Source: Nitrosomonas sp.
Lineage (GTDB): Bacteria > Pseudomonadota > Gammaproteobacteria > Burkholderiales > Nitrosomonadaceae
Length of the DNA: 64,000 bases
Direction of reading: 5' to 3'
Assembly: GCA_016703745.1 (NCBI GenBank)
Contig: JADJBK010000006.1
Coordinates: forward strand, 1,302,001-1,366,000
This document shows positions 1 to 8,296 of this stretch, one piece after another; position 1 is the stretch's first letter, and each line of letters begins with the position of its first letter. The position numbers and the translations under genes were made by a program. The notes beneath the pieces are model-generated. The model did not search any database and had not been told where the DNA came from. It worked only from the letters and a program-made list of their open reading frames with translations.

Positions 1-1
1 C

Positions 2-388
2 GATTACCGTCATGTGATTCATGCATTGGCGGCAAAGCCACAAGCCTTTCGCTTTTCCCGGCTGCGGGATGATCTGTTGCCAACGCCACAGTATCACCAG
101 CTGTGGGCGCGGGTACAACAACAATTTGATCCCGGACTCGCTTGCAAATGGATGGTATCGGTGCTGCGTTTTGCCTACGACTATGATTGCGAGAGCCAGT
201 TGGCCGCTGAATTGTTGCAACAACATCCGCTACCTGAACTGCAAACACTGCAAAAGCGATTTCTGCGGCAGCATGCGCCACAGCCGGACATCCCAATTAA
301 ACAACACACTGCGGATACCTACGATCAGCTCCTCAGCGGAAACTGGGCAACGCAAGGAGGCAGCTCATGTCTGAATCGCTCCCACTGA
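2..388 (+). CDS. istA: IstA transposase, C-terminal fragment (cut by window edge)
   Basis: The reading frame is open from the window edge and encodes the C-terminal ~128 residues of an IS21-family DDE transposase. The visible part has the pattern HALAAKPQAFRFSRLRDDLL and a YDYDCESQLAAELL stretch, typical of the IstA tail that follows the catalytic core. The DDE residues lie upstream and cannot be checked. Its last codons overlap the start of istB at 367, suggesting translational coupling. The identification rests on position and tail pattern, so the family is fairly sure and the subgroup is not. Confidence 0.7.
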   Translation, partial: DYRHVIHALAAKPQAFRFSRLRDDLLPTPQYHQLWARVQQQFDPGLACKWMVSVLRFAYDYDCESQLAAELLQQHPLPELQTLQKRFLRQHAPQPDIPIKQHTADTYDQLLSGNWATQGGSSCLNRSH

Positions 389-1103
389 TGCTCAAGGAAC
401 TCAGACTCCCTGCCTTTGGCCAGCATTACCGGCACTTCCAGGATCAAGCCGCAGAACACGCCTGGAGCTACAGCCAATATCTCGCCGCCCTGTGCGAACA
501 GGAAGTCGCCCAGCGCTTCCAAAGCAGAATCAGCAACTGGACGCATGAAGCCAAACTACCGCGCGGCAAAAGCTTTGCCACTCTGGCGCTGACCGAACTG
601 CCTCAAGCCGCTCAGAAAAAATCATCACGCTGCGCGACAATACCTACTGGGCGAGCCAGGCAGACAATGTGTTGCTGATCGGTCCCTCCGGTGTCGGCAA
701 ATCACATGTGGCGGCAGCATTGGGGTTGCATTTGATTGAACAAGGCATCCGCGTCAAGTGGATATCAGCTACCGCACTCGTTCAACTCCTGCAGCAAGCC
801 AGGAAAGAACTGGACTTGATGTCCGCCATGACGCGGCTGGATAAATATCGTGTACTGATCGTTGATGATATCGGCTATGTCAAAAAGACCGATTCGGAAA
901 CACAAGTATTGTTTGACTTCATTGCCCATCGCTATGAAAGCGGAAGTCTCATCATTACTTCAAACCAGCCTTTTAGCCAGTGGGATCAAATCTTCCCCGA
1001 CACCATGATGACTGTTGCCGCCATCGACCGGATCATCCATCACGCAACCATCATCGAAATCGACAGTGAAAGTTATAGGAGGAAAAACCAGAAAAAATCA
1101 TGA
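367..1103 (+). pseudogene. istB: IstB helper ATPase, frameshifted
   Basis: IstB is the AAA+ ATPase that helps IstA in target capture for IS21 elements. The first ~80 codons (start MSESLPLMLKEL) give the N-terminal helical domain. A second frame then supplies the ATPase core, with Walker A GPSGVGKSH and Walker B VLIVDDIGY, through to the stop at 1103. The frames meet at a run of six A near 616. One more A, or a -1 ribosomal shift there, would restore a continuous protein of ~245 residues, the usual IstB length. It could be a decayed gene, a programmed frameshift or a homopolymer sequencing error. Confidence 0.75.
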
Positions 1104-1368
1104 AGTAGCTAATAAACTCAACCGGCCATCATAATTGTCGTCAAAGCGGCCAAGATAATTGACGCGAGACAGCCCCCTTTGTTTTTCTGAAAGATACAAG
1201 GGAATAGAACAGTACGCACCGTTGAGGTGAAGCACGAACCCCAACACGACAACCATTCAATCACCAGCCAACCACAATAGCAAGGCGAATAATAGGGGGC
1301 TGACCCCTTTTCCTCTCTTAATTCTTTAATTGCCTTTAATTGAATTCTCCGGCTACAGATTTACCGAA

Positions 1369-1458
1369 TTATTCTTCCGACAATTTATAAACTGCGAAGA
1401 GCAACACCGCCGCTGTCAATATGACAATGCCGATAATCGCCAACAAACCCAGATTCAT
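1369..1458 (-). CDS. Small single-span membrane peptide (29 aa)
   Basis: A short minus-strand frame encodes 29 residues beginning MNLGLLAIIGIVILTAAVLL and ending KLSEE. It is almost entirely one hydrophobic helix with a short polar tail, so a membrane peptide is likely. It begins 13 bases after the stop of the small membrane gene at 1472-1725, so the two could share a transcript. The function is unknown. The hydrophobic bias and gene pairing argue that it is real; the short length limits certainty. Confidence 0.45.
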   Translation of the reverse strand: MNLGLLAIIGIVILTAAVLLFAVYKLSEE

Positions 1459-1471
1459 GCTTACAATTCCT

Positions 1472-1725
1472 TTATCTCTTTTGTCTTTTGTCTTTTGTCT
1501 TTTGTCTTTTGTCTTTTGTCTTTTGAGAAATTTTGATAATCAACAGAGAAATAATCACCAGCAAAAATACCGCGAACAGGAAACCTAGCCAAAAGACCAC
1601 ATCTACCCGATTCTGGTCAAACCGGTTGATATTCCACTCACCACGATCATCAGGATACCGAACGACAGACTCATAGCCACTCTTAATGTATTCAGAATCT
1701 CTTTCACTTCATCCAGTTTGCTCAT
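1472..1725 (-). pseudogene. Small two-helix membrane protein, frameshifted
   Basis: The minus-strand start at 1725 gives MSKLDEVKEILNTLRVAMSL followed by a hydrophobic helix. The frame then stops after TRIG. Shifting by one base near 1616 continues as QNRVDVVFWLGF, a second hydrophobic helix, and a lysine-rich tail ending at 1472. Read together this is an ~84 residue protein with two membrane spans, resembling small MSKLDE-type membrane proteins I recognise only loosely. One missing base (TTTGACC for an expected TTTTGACC) explains the break. The lysine-rich tail is encoded by a seven-base tandem repeat. The function is unknown. Confidence 0.5.
1479..1525. repeat. Seven-base tandem repeat (TTTTGTC, six copies plus part)
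   Basis: Six perfect copies of TTTTGTC occupy 1479-1520 and are followed by TTTTG. The tract lies in the 3' end of the small membrane gene on the minus strand, where it reads as repeating Lys/Gln/Asp/Arg codons. Because seven is not a multiple of three, each gain or loss of a copy would change the C-terminal frame. Confidence 0.85.
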
Positions 1726-1960
1726 TGTCAAAGCGCACATAGTATTCTTTTTCTTGTCAAAGTTTCTCAGCGCAAATGAAAACCCACTGCGAATCCTGAT
1801 CAACTCAAAGCCTGCACGACAAAAACCAGCTTCGTTTAGATGTAAAAAACCGCACGGGGTTGCCCAAGGCTATTGCAAAAGTGTTTGTGTTGGGGTTCGC
1901 AAGCTCACCCCAACCTACGGGCTTTTTTCGAGAATCCGCAGTACGGCCGTTATAAAAAAG

Positions 1961-2494
1961 TTAAGCCGCCAGGGTTTCTATCATATCTCCCCGACGCTGC
2001 AAAAGTGTCACACCTTGCTCTAATGCCATTCGCTTAACCTCGTCTTCCATCGAAAAACTGGCTAATGCCAAATGAATTTTATAATCCCGATATTCCGGAA
2101 ACAATTTAAGAAAATTGGTCTGTTTCCGGCCTACCAAAAGAGTGATGTCCTTGGGGTGCAAGCAATATTTAACTTCAATGATGAGCACATCTTTGCCGTT
2201 CACCAGCAGCAAGTCATATTCCTCCTCAATATCACCTCTACTGCGAGTGATATTTTTTTCTATGAAATCAAATTCAATACCGTTCAGTTCCAGCTTGTGC
2301 TTAAGCGAATTGTAATAAAACTCTTCGGCAACCTTCCCTTGATTATTACCAACGCCACCATACATCTCTGCTAATTTATTTAATTTGGCATCCGTCTTGG
2401 CTAACTGCGCATCCGTCTTGGCTAACTGCGCATCCGTCCTGGCCTGCGATAGCGCTAAATTGGCCAAAATTTCACGTAATTCATCATCTGTCAT
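1961..2494 (-). CDS. PD-(D/E)XK nuclease-like protein with coiled-coil head, copy 1
   Basis: The product is ~177 residues. The first ~45 form a heptad coiled coil with three related AKTDA(Q/K)L units. The rest resembles the restriction-endonuclease-like fold: a GNNQGKVAEEF helix, an acidic EEEYDLLLVNGKD strand and a DVLIIEVKY strand, together giving the D...ExK metal-binding pattern. Proteins of this layout are often annotated DUF3782-like with unknown role. I start at the ATG giving MTDDELREIL because GAGGTG lies seven bases upstream; a GTG three codons earlier overlaps that site. A near-identical gene is at 3505-4017. Nuclease activity is inferred from the motif only. Confidence 0.75.
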   Translation of the reverse strand: MTDDELREILANLALSQARTDAQLAKTDAQLAKTDAKLNKLAEMYGGVGNNQGKVAEEFYYNSLKHKLELNGIEFDFIEKNITRSRGDIEEEYDLLLVNGKDVLIIEVKYCLHPKDITLLVGRKQTNFLKLFPEYRDYKIHLALASFSMEDEVKRMALEQGVTLLQRRGDMIETLAA

Positions 2495-2644
2495 ATTTAT
2501 CACCTCAACCCTATCGAAATCAAAATATTCACATCGCTATCATATAACAAACAAGTATCGAGCATCAAAAGTAACCTGAAATCATGACAGCCTCATTGAG
2601 GCAAACGCATGACAGACTTACGAGTTACGGGCGTTGGTTAGAAC

Positions 2645-2794
2645 GTAGGTTGGGGTGAAGCATGAACCCCAACACGACAACCATTGTGCAGGAGTGCCCA
2701 TGCTGGGCGTACAAAAAAACCGCCTCCGGTTTCCCAGGGGCGGTTTGATTGGTTTGGCGTTTGTGTTGGGGTTCGCAAGCTCACCCCAACCTAC
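2645..2794. repeat. 150 bp structured repeat, unit 1
   Basis: The left arm GTAGGTTGGGGTGAAGCATG and the right arm (GTGTTGGGGTTC...CACCCCAACCTAC) are near-complementary, so the unit can fold end to end. Inside lie a small hairpin (GCCCA TGC TGGGC) and an intrinsic-terminator-like hairpin (AACCGCC...GGCGGTT) with a run of seven A, which is a T-run on the minus strand. The arms resemble widespread REP-type palindromes. Four more full units are at 3313, 4168, 4349 and 4531. Confidence 0.85.
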
Positions 2795-2825
2795 GGGCTA
2801 CGCTGGCTGATGCGAAAAAACAAAA

Positions 2826-2936
2826 TTAGCGGTGTTTATTGCGCTTTCTTATATCCATAAATGCATCATAAGCGAGCCAAGCCATAAAACCCACAAAACC
2901 TGTCAACATCATTCCAAATAGAAAATCATTCAACAT
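2826..2936 (-). CDS. Small membrane peptide (36 aa)
   Basis: A minus-strand frame from the ATG at 2936 encodes MLNDFLFGMMLTGFVGFMAW and a charged RKRNKHR tail, so one membrane helix with a positive end. It overlaps by 11 bases the 3' end of the frameshifted membrane gene at 2926-3160, and GGAG lies at a suitable distance before its ATG. The arrangement parallels the gene pair at 1369-1725, a small two-span protein followed by a one-span peptide. The function is unknown. Confidence 0.45.
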   Translation of the reverse strand: MLNDFLFGMMLTGFVGFMAWLAYDAFMDIRKRNKHR

Positions 2937-3160
2937 TTTCAATCTCCAATAATAATATCTTGACCTGTCTGTAATTCCATACACCAAAAGCTATAGCACA
3001 AAACAGACCGAACATCACCAAAACCAGCACCCATATACTGACAGTCAAATAATTCTCAAAGGCCCAGCCTGTCAATGCCAAAATAATAGCCAGCGCGGCA
3101 AAAAACATTTTTTCATGAAAAGAAATTTCAGCCTTCCTTCAATCTGTCCAGTTTACTCAT
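2926..3160 (-). pseudogene. Small membrane protein (MSKLDRL type), frameshifted
   Basis: The minus-strand start at 3160 gives MSKLDRLKEG and then a stop. In another frame the sequence continues EISFHEKMFFAALAIILALT, a hydrophobic helix, a second helix and a short charged tail ending EIENVE at 2926. Removing one G near 3131 joins them into a ~77 residue protein with two membrane spans. A shorter version could start at the internal ATG at 3108. The organisation mirrors the gene at 1472-1725. The function is unknown. Confidence 0.5.
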
Positions 3161-3312
3161 GACAAAAGGCTACACTCAATAAAAATTTTAGTCAATTTCG
3201 TCCACATAGCCGATAAGATCAAAAGGGGTCCACCCTCTTTAATTTTGATTGGTTTGGTGTTGGGGTTCACAAGCTCACCCCAACCTACAGAGTTACGGGC
3301 GTTGGTTAGAAC

Positions 3313-3462
3313 GTAGGTTGGGGTGAAGCATGAACCCCAACACCACAACCGTTGTGCAGGAGTGCCCATGCTGGGCGTACAAAAAAACCGCCTCCGGTTT
3401 CCCAGGGGCGGTTTGATTGGTTTGACGTTTGTGTTGGGGTTCGCAAGCTCACCCCAACCCAC
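3313..3462. repeat. 150 bp structured repeat, unit 2
   Basis: This is a full unit with both arms, the small internal hairpin and the terminator-like hairpin. The right arm ends CCCAC instead of CCTAC. A partial right arm also lies just before it at ~3254-3285. Confidence 0.85.
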
Positions 3463-3504
3463 GGGCTTTTTTCGAGAATCCGCAGTACGGCCGTTATAAA
3501 AAAG

Positions 3505-4017
3505 TTAAGCCGCCAGGGTTTCTATCATATCTCCCCGACGCTGCAAAAGTGTCACACCTTGCTCTAATGCCATTCGCTTAACCTCGTCTTCCATCGAAAA
3601 ACTGGCTAATGCCAAATGAATTTTATAATCCCGATATTCCGGAAACAATTTAAGAAAATTAGTCTGTTTCCGGCCTACCAAAAGAGTGATGTCCTTGGGG
3701 TGCAAGCAATATTTAACTTCAATGATGAGCACATCTTTGCCGTTCACCAGCAGCAAGTCATATTCCTCCTCAATATCACCTCTACTGCGAGTGATATTTT
3801 TTTCTATGAAATCAAATTCAATACCGTTGAGTTGCAGCTTGTGCTTAAGCGAATTGTAATAAAACTCTTCGGCAACCTTCCCTTGATTATTACCAACACC
3901 ACCATACATCTCTGCTAATTTATTTAATTTGGCATCCGTCTTGGCTAACTGCGCATCCGTCTTGGCCTGCGATAGCGCTAAATTGGCCAAAATTTCACGT
4001 AATTCATCATCTGTCAT
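3505..4017 (-). CDS. PD-(D/E)XK nuclease-like protein with coiled-coil head, copy 2
   Basis: This is the second copy of the gene at 1961-2494, ~170 residues. It lacks one seven-residue coiled-coil unit (AKTDAQL), has KTDAQLAKTDAKL where copy 1 has an extra repeat, and reads LQLNGIEF where copy 1 reads LELNGIEF. The candidate catalytic region (EEEYDLLLVNGKD, DVLIIEVKY) is unchanged. The upstream ~150 bases are also identical, so both copies should share promoter and ribosome site (GAGGTG before the ATG). The near identity implies recent duplication or gene conversion. Confidence 0.75.
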   Translation of the reverse strand: MTDDELREILANLALSQAKTDAQLAKTDAKLNKLAEMYGGVGNNQGKVAEEFYYNSLKHKLQLNGIEFDFIEKNITRSRGDIEEEYDLLLVNGKDVLIIEVKYCLHPKDITLLVGRKQTNFLKLFPEYRDYKIHLALASFSMEDEVKRMALEQGVTLLQRRGDMIETLAA

Positions 4018-4167
4018 ATTTATCACCTCAACCCTATCGAAATCAAAATATTCACATCGCTATCATATAACAAACAAGTATCGAGCATCAAAAGTAACCT
4101 GAAATCATGACAGCCTCATTGAGGCAAACGCATGACAGACTTACGAGTTACGGGCATTGGTTAGAAC

Positions 4168-4317
4168 GTAGGTTGGGGTGAAGCATGAACCCCAACACCA
4201 CAGCCGTTGTGCAGGAGTGCCCATGCTGGGCGTACAAAAAAACCGCCTCCGGTTTCCCAGGGGCGGTTTGATTGGTTTGGCGTTTGTGTTGGGGTTCGCA
4301 AGCTCACCCCAACCTAC
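4168..4317. repeat. 150 bp structured repeat, unit 3 (first of a tandem triplet)
   Basis: This is a full unit with arms, internal hairpin and terminator-like hairpin. It forms with units 4 and 5 a tandem array of ~182 bp period, separated by ~31 bp spacers reading roughly AGAGTTACGGGCATTGGTTA. The triplet lies directly downstream of the large minus-strand surface-protein gene. Confidence 0.85.
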
Positions 4318-4348
4318 AGAGTTACGGGCATTGGTTAGAACGTAGAAC

Positions 4349-4499
4349 GCAGGTTGGGGTGAAGCATGAACCCCAACACGATAACCGTTGTGCAGGAGTG
4401 CGCCATGCTGGGCGCACAAAAAAACCGCCTCCGGTTCCCCAGAGGCGGTTTGATTGGTTTGACGTTTGTGTTGGGGTTCGCAAGCTCACCCCAACCTAC
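4349..4499. repeat. 150 bp structured repeat, unit 4
   Basis: This is the middle copy of the tandem triplet. It carries small changes (GCAGG at the left tip, an extra base in the small hairpin, CCCCAGAGGCGG in the terminator-like stem) and keeps the paired arms. Confidence 0.8.
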
Positions 4500-4530
4500 A
4501 GAGTTACGGGCATTGGTTAGAACGTAGAAC

Positions 4531-4680
4531 GTAGGTTGGGGTGAAGCATGAACCCCAACACCACAACCGTTATGCAGGAGTGCCCATGCTGGGCGTACAA
4601 AAAAACCGCCTCCGGTTTCCCAGGGGCGGTTTGATTGGTTTGACGTTTGTGTTGGGGTTCGCAAGCTCACCCCAACCTAC
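4531..4680. repeat. 150 bp structured repeat, unit 5
   Basis: This is the last copy of the triplet, ending 15 bases from the stop codon of the surface-protein gene. On the minus strand the hairpin AACCGCC...GGCGGTT followed by seven T would act as a Rho-independent terminator for that gene, so the triplet may be a stacked terminator. Confidence 0.85.
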
Positions 4681-4695
4681 GGGCTACACCAGAGA

Positions 4696-7590
4696 TCAGG
4701 CGATGGTCAGCGCATCACCGGCGAAGGTGGCAGTGCTCAGGTCGATAACACCTGCCAGCTTCACAACTTCGTCGATGTTGTTGACGAAGCTTGATCCAGC
4801 ATTCACATCTTCGACCACGTAGGTGTTGCCGCCAAACTGGAACCAGGACAAATTCTCAGTCTCATTACCCTTAGCCGCTTCATTCAGGAAATCCTGGAAC
4901 ACGGCGGTATCACCCAATGTTACCTGGGTCGCATTAAACCCTGTACTGTCAGCAAAGGAAAGAATATCACCGGCTGCGGCATCGGTAATGGTCGCGAAGA
5001 TATTGCCATTGGTATTGGCCACGATGTTGAACGTATCGTTACCCGCACCACCGGTGAGCTGGTCGAGGCCCTTACCGCTGCTGATAATATCGTTGCCAGC
5101 ACCTGCCGTGATGACGTCCGCGCCGTCACCGGTCGTGATGGTATCCACGCCTGCGCCGCCGGTGACGGTCAGTGCCTTGGTTGCCGTACCGCCTGCAACG
5201 CTGTTGACGCCGTCGCCTAGAGTGATGGTAGCAACGTCGCCAGTCACATTAGCAGTAATGGCATCGTTGCCGGTGCCGCCGGTGTAGGTCACAGCCTTGG
5301 TTGCAGCCGAGAAATCCACCGTGTTGGTCGCGGCAGCACTACCAGAAATCGTAGCTGCGGCAGCCAATGCGCCGGCTGTCCAGGTCAGACCACCTGCAGC
5401 AGCCACCGTGCTGGTCAGACCGCTTGCGTCCAGGTTGGTAATGGTCGTCGCGGTCAGGCCGGTCAGATTCACGCCGGTGTCGCCGGAAACAGTCACATTC
5501 ACCGCAGCAGCAGCCGTAATCGGAGCCACAAACTGGGCAGTTTGCGCAACCGTATCCGTGTCGGCTGTGGTGATCACCAGGTTTTCGACGTTGGCGATGG
5601 TAAATGCCGCAGTGTTGGTAAAACCGTCATTTGCTTTAAATGCCAGGTTCACCGTGTCGTTAGTACCGACATCGGATGCCAGCGCAACGCTGGATGCAAA
5701 AGATGTTAGCGCCTTTTGCGTCAAGGTGAAACCAGCAGCAGCGCCAGTTACGGTTAACGCACCAACAGTCGCGCCGTTTATGGTCAGCGAATTAATACCG
5801 TCAGCGTTGGCCAAGTTGATGGCAGCAGCAGCGCCGGTCGCAGCGTTCAGTTCCAACACTTCGAAGCCGCTCACAGTCCCCGCAAAAGTGGTGGATCCTG
5901 TCGCCGTCACGGCAGCAGCAGCTGTCATCGCGATGGTGTCAGTGCCCTCGCCACCGTCGATGGAACCACCGGTACCCAGTGCACCGCCGTAGGTAACTGT
6001 ATCATCGCCACCGCCCATTGCGATCGTCTTGGTTCCTGCTGCAGCGATGGACACGGTGTCAGCACCTGTACCGCCGGTGAAGGCAACACCAGTGCCCAGG
6101 GCCGGAGTGATGATTGCACCGCCGGTGTTGGCCGATGCGTCGATCGAAGTCAGCGCGGTCACAGTCGAAGTTGCGGAGATCGTGGTCTTGCCCTCGCCAG
6201 CGATGGTGAGTCCCGTTGCGGCAGCAATATTTACATCGGCAACCGTAAGGTCAACGACGGAATCAACGGCAACCGTAGTCGCTTTGGCCGCATTCAGTGT
6301 CACTCCGCTCGACTTCGTACCCGTCGCATTCACATTTAGCGTCGTTGCCTCAGCGTCAGCAATAGTGCCACCCGTTGCGCCGTCGAGGTTGAGAGTCAGT
6401 GCGCGAGTGCCAGCAATGGCACTCACGGTGGCATTCTGTGTGTTGTTGGTCAGCGCCAGGGTGGTCAGGCCGTCGGTATTCAGAGTGGCTGCGCCCGTGT
6501 TGCCCTTCAGGGACACGGTGGTCAGCGTGGTGCCATCGGCCTGGGCAGTAGTCTTGTTGTCACTAATCTCGACGGTGGTGCCACCCACAACGGTGGCGGA
6601 AGTCAGTGCGTTGACGGCGGCGGTCTGACCCACTTTAACAGCAGCTGCGCCAGTCGTAATGGACAGCGCACCGCCCGTACCAATCACATCCACCTTACTA
6701 GCACCAGTACCCACCACTGAAGCGGCGGTCGTGGTTGCGCCAGTCACGCTGATTGCACCGGTTGCGGAAGATGCCACTTTCACGGCAGTCAGGCCGGTGT
6801 AAGATGTGGTGTCGATGGTGAAGCCAGCACCAGAGGTGTTGATGTTCAGGTTTTCAACGCCAGTGATGGTGGAAGCACCCGGAACCGCCGTGCCGGTCAG
6901 CAGCACATTCATAGTGTCGGTACCGGCACCACCGTCAATGGCGTCAAAACCAGTCCAGGTGTCAGCGGTATTGCCGTTAATGGTGTCATTGCCGGCAGTG
7001 CCGGTAACGGTGTCCGCACTCGTGGTGAGCACAAATGTCGATGTGCCGCCTGATACACCAGCAAGATGCTCAGCGATTTCTTCCGGGGTGGAAGGGCCTT
7101 CGCTGGTCACGCCGGCGAGAATTACCTGACCGGCGGCCACGCTGGCGATGGTGGTGCTATTTTCCGCATGCGCGACGGCGACCGCAGCCTTGTTATTCAA
7201 CATGTCCCTGAAAGGGGCAAATTCTGCCGAGGTGTCGTTTTCGAGGAACACAACGGCGGTGTAGACGATATCACCGAAATCCACTTTAGCATTGACGGAG
7301 TCGGTGAAGAAGGCGTGCGCCTGACTGGCCGCGCTGCCTTCGACATCATCCGCCACCACTCCAAAGTGGTTCATCAGCACGGCGACTTGTTGCTCAACCG
7401 TGACTTTACCGCCCATGATGTCCTGCTTGAATTCATTGGTAGCAGCAAGGGCTCTGGCCAGTTCGGACAGAGTCATGCCTGCTTCCACCGCAGCTGAAAA
7501 ATCACTCAGAAACGCGCCGCCGGGGGCGCCGTTAAACAATCCTGCTACGATCTTCAGAACCTGATCTCTTTCTTGCACTGTAATAGCCAT
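4696..7590 (-). CDS. Large RTX-type calcium-binding surface protein
   Basis: The product has 964 residues. The first ~150 are helical and resemble a DUF4214-like anchor region (ERDQVLKIVAGLFNGAPGGA). From ~185 to ~800 there are Thr/Ala/Gly/Val-rich beta-strand repeats as in S-layer-like proteins. At ~805-850 come RTX nonapeptides (GAGVDTI, GDGADVI, GAGNDII, GGAGNDTF), which bind calcium in such repeats. A ~100-residue C-terminal domain follows with almost no cysteine or lysine. There is no N-terminal signal peptide, so type I secretion by a C-terminal signal is expected; no ABC/HlyD/TolC genes lie nearby. It stands alone with stacked terminator-like repeats after it. Adhesin or S-layer subunit is the likely role. 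Confidence 0.75.
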   Translation of the reverse strand: MAITVQERDQVLKIVAGLFNGAPGGAFLSDFSAAVEAGMTLSELARALAATNEFKQDIMGGKVTVEQQVAVLMNHFGVVADDVEGSAASQAHAFFTDSVNAKVDFGDIVYTAVVFLENDTSAEFAPFRDMLNNKAAVAVAHAENSTTIASVAAGQVILAGVTSEGPSTPEEIAEHLAGVSGGTSTFVLTTSADTVTGTAGNDTINGNTADTWTGFDAIDGGAGTDTMNVLLTGTAVPGASTITGVENLNINTSGAGFTIDTTSYTGLTAVKVASSATGAISVTGATTTAASVVGTGASKVDVIGTGGALSITTGAAAVKVGQTAAVNALTSATVVGGTTVEISDNKTTAQADGTTLTTVSLKGNTGAATLNTDGLTTLALTNNTQNATVSAIAGTRALTLNLDGATGGTIADAEATTLNVNATGTKSSGVTLNAAKATTVAVDSVVDLTVADVNIAAATGLTIAGEGKTTISATSTVTALTSIDASANTGGAIITPALGTGVAFTGGTGADTVSIAAAGTKTIAMGGGDDTVTYGGALGTGGSIDGGEGTDTIAMTAAAAVTATGSTTFAGTVSGFEVLELNAATGAAAAINLANADGINSLTINGATVGALTVTGAAAGFTLTQKALTSFASSVALASDVGTNDTVNLAFKANDGFTNTAAFTIANVENLVITTADTDTVAQTAQFVAPITAAAAVNVTVSGDTGVNLTGLTATTITNLDASGLTSTVAAAGGLTWTAGALAAAATISGSAAATNTVDFSAATKAVTYTGGTGNDAITANVTGDVATITLGDGVNSVAGGTATKALTVTGGAGVDTITTGDGADVITAGAGNDIISSGKGLDQLTGGAGNDTFNIVANTNGNIFATITDAAAGDILSFADSTGFNATQVTLGDTAVFQDFLNEAAKGNETENLSWFQFGGNTYVVEDVNAGSSFVNNIDEVVKLAGVIDLSTATFAGDALTIA

Positions 7591-8296
7591 GATAAATAAT
7601 TTCCTTTCTTAGGTTGACATTAAAAAAAACACATGCGATACACCTGCCCTTCCGGGTGATACTTCTGTAGCGACGAGCAAGTGTAGAACACAGAACTGCT
7701 GGTAATTGATGGAATAAAGCAACTTTATCGATCCAGTTTGCCGTAACAACGGTAGCATGACAATGACAAAAATCAATGCAAATGCATAAAAAAATAACAA
7801 ACTGGAGCTGATAACGGTTATCCGGGCGGGAAACTGAAGGGTATTTCTAAAAATCCACGCTGGCTCGCCTCCGGGGAGGATGGCCTGCCTGTTCCACTGT
7901 TTCTGAATTTTCAAGAAGCGCTCCGAAATTTTTCCTGTCAGATTTGCGCATTCTGCACCCGTTCCAACTGGCAGACAAGATAATCCTTTGGCATAACAGG
8001 CAAGTTGTCTCTTTTTAGCTACAACCTGCCCGAACCGATCAATAACCGCTGAAGGCTGGGTGCGACAGGATTTTTTTCAAAGCTGCCAGCTCGTGGTCGA
8101 TATATTCGGCGCGGATGCCGGCTTCGTCCACTGTTGCTTATCCTGTTAAGTGGATAGAAATTTCAACTGGTGGCAAGCCTGCATTGGTTAGAGACTTGTA
8201 TTTAAGTCGGTGGCAAAACGCCACCGACTTGCTAGAGGCTTCAGCATATATAATTCCGATTTCGTTCACCTGCAACTCTTTGCGTAGCATCACAAA
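7591..8296. other. Long spacer, no convincing intact gene
   Basis: About 700 bases lie between the surface-protein start and the DUF4411 gene. They should hold the promoter of the surface gene, but I see no clear -10/-35 pair. At 7836-7857 the sequence CTGAAGGGTATTTCTAAAAA resembles the end of the MITE at 10035. At 8039-8131 a minus-strand fragment reads VDEAGIRAEYIDHELAALKK, which may be the tail of a lost gene. A hairpin sits at 8204-8230. Longer open frames here look random in composition. Confidence 0.6.
8204..8230 (-). terminator. Perfect 11 bp hairpin downstream of the DUF4411 gene
   Basis: AAGTCGGTGGC and GCCACCGACTT pair perfectly around a five-base loop. It lies 67 bases past the stop of the minus-strand gene ending at 8297. 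No strong T-run follows on that strand, so it may act as a weak terminator or mRNA-stabilising hairpin. Confidence 0.45.

Larger units (their letters stand above)
1..1171 (+). mobile_element. IS21-family insertion sequence, right portion
   Basis: The window opens inside an IS21-type element: the tail of an IstA transposase is followed by IstB, the AAA+ helper ATPase, with the start of istB overlapping the end of istA, as usual in this family. Past istB, two related motifs (ATAATTGTCGTCAA at 1131 and ATAATTGACGCGAGACA near 1155) look like the repeated transposase-binding sites of an IS21 end, and I place the tip at about 1171. The left end lies outside the window. istB is frameshifted, so this copy may be unable to transpose by itself. 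Confidence 0.8.
1883..2794. repeat. Segmental duplication, copy 1
   Basis: This ~912 bp stretch is nearly identical to 3427-4317. It includes a repeat arm at its left edge, the complete nuclease-like gene, ~150 bp upstream of it, and a full 150 bp structured repeat at its right edge. The offset is 1544 bases on the left and 1523 on the right. The difference is a single 21-base indel inside the coding region. Structured repeat sequence at both borders suggests homologous recombination between repeats made the duplication. Confidence 0.9.
3427..4317. repeat. Segmental duplication, copy 2
   Basis: This ~891 bp stretch matches 1883-2794 almost base for base, apart from a 21-base deletion in the coiled-coil coding region and a few substitutions. 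Its outer edges are again structured repeat units. Confidence 0.9.

Noticed and set aside
2645..4680. Open frames through the 150 bp repeats (for example GWGELANPNTN peptides)
   Set aside because: The same peptide appears wherever the repeat occurs and reads across hairpins and terminators; it is an artefact of the repeat.
4823..7497. Long plus-strand frames rich in Val, Pro, Ala and Ser opposite the surface-protein gene
   Set aside because: These are antisense shadows of a GC-rich repetitive gene; they have no start signals and the amino-acid make-up mirrors the real frame.
7609..7914. 101-codon minus-strand frame upstream of the surface-protein gene
   Set aside because: Its composition looks random, it spans the likely 5' untranslated region, and it shows no family pattern.
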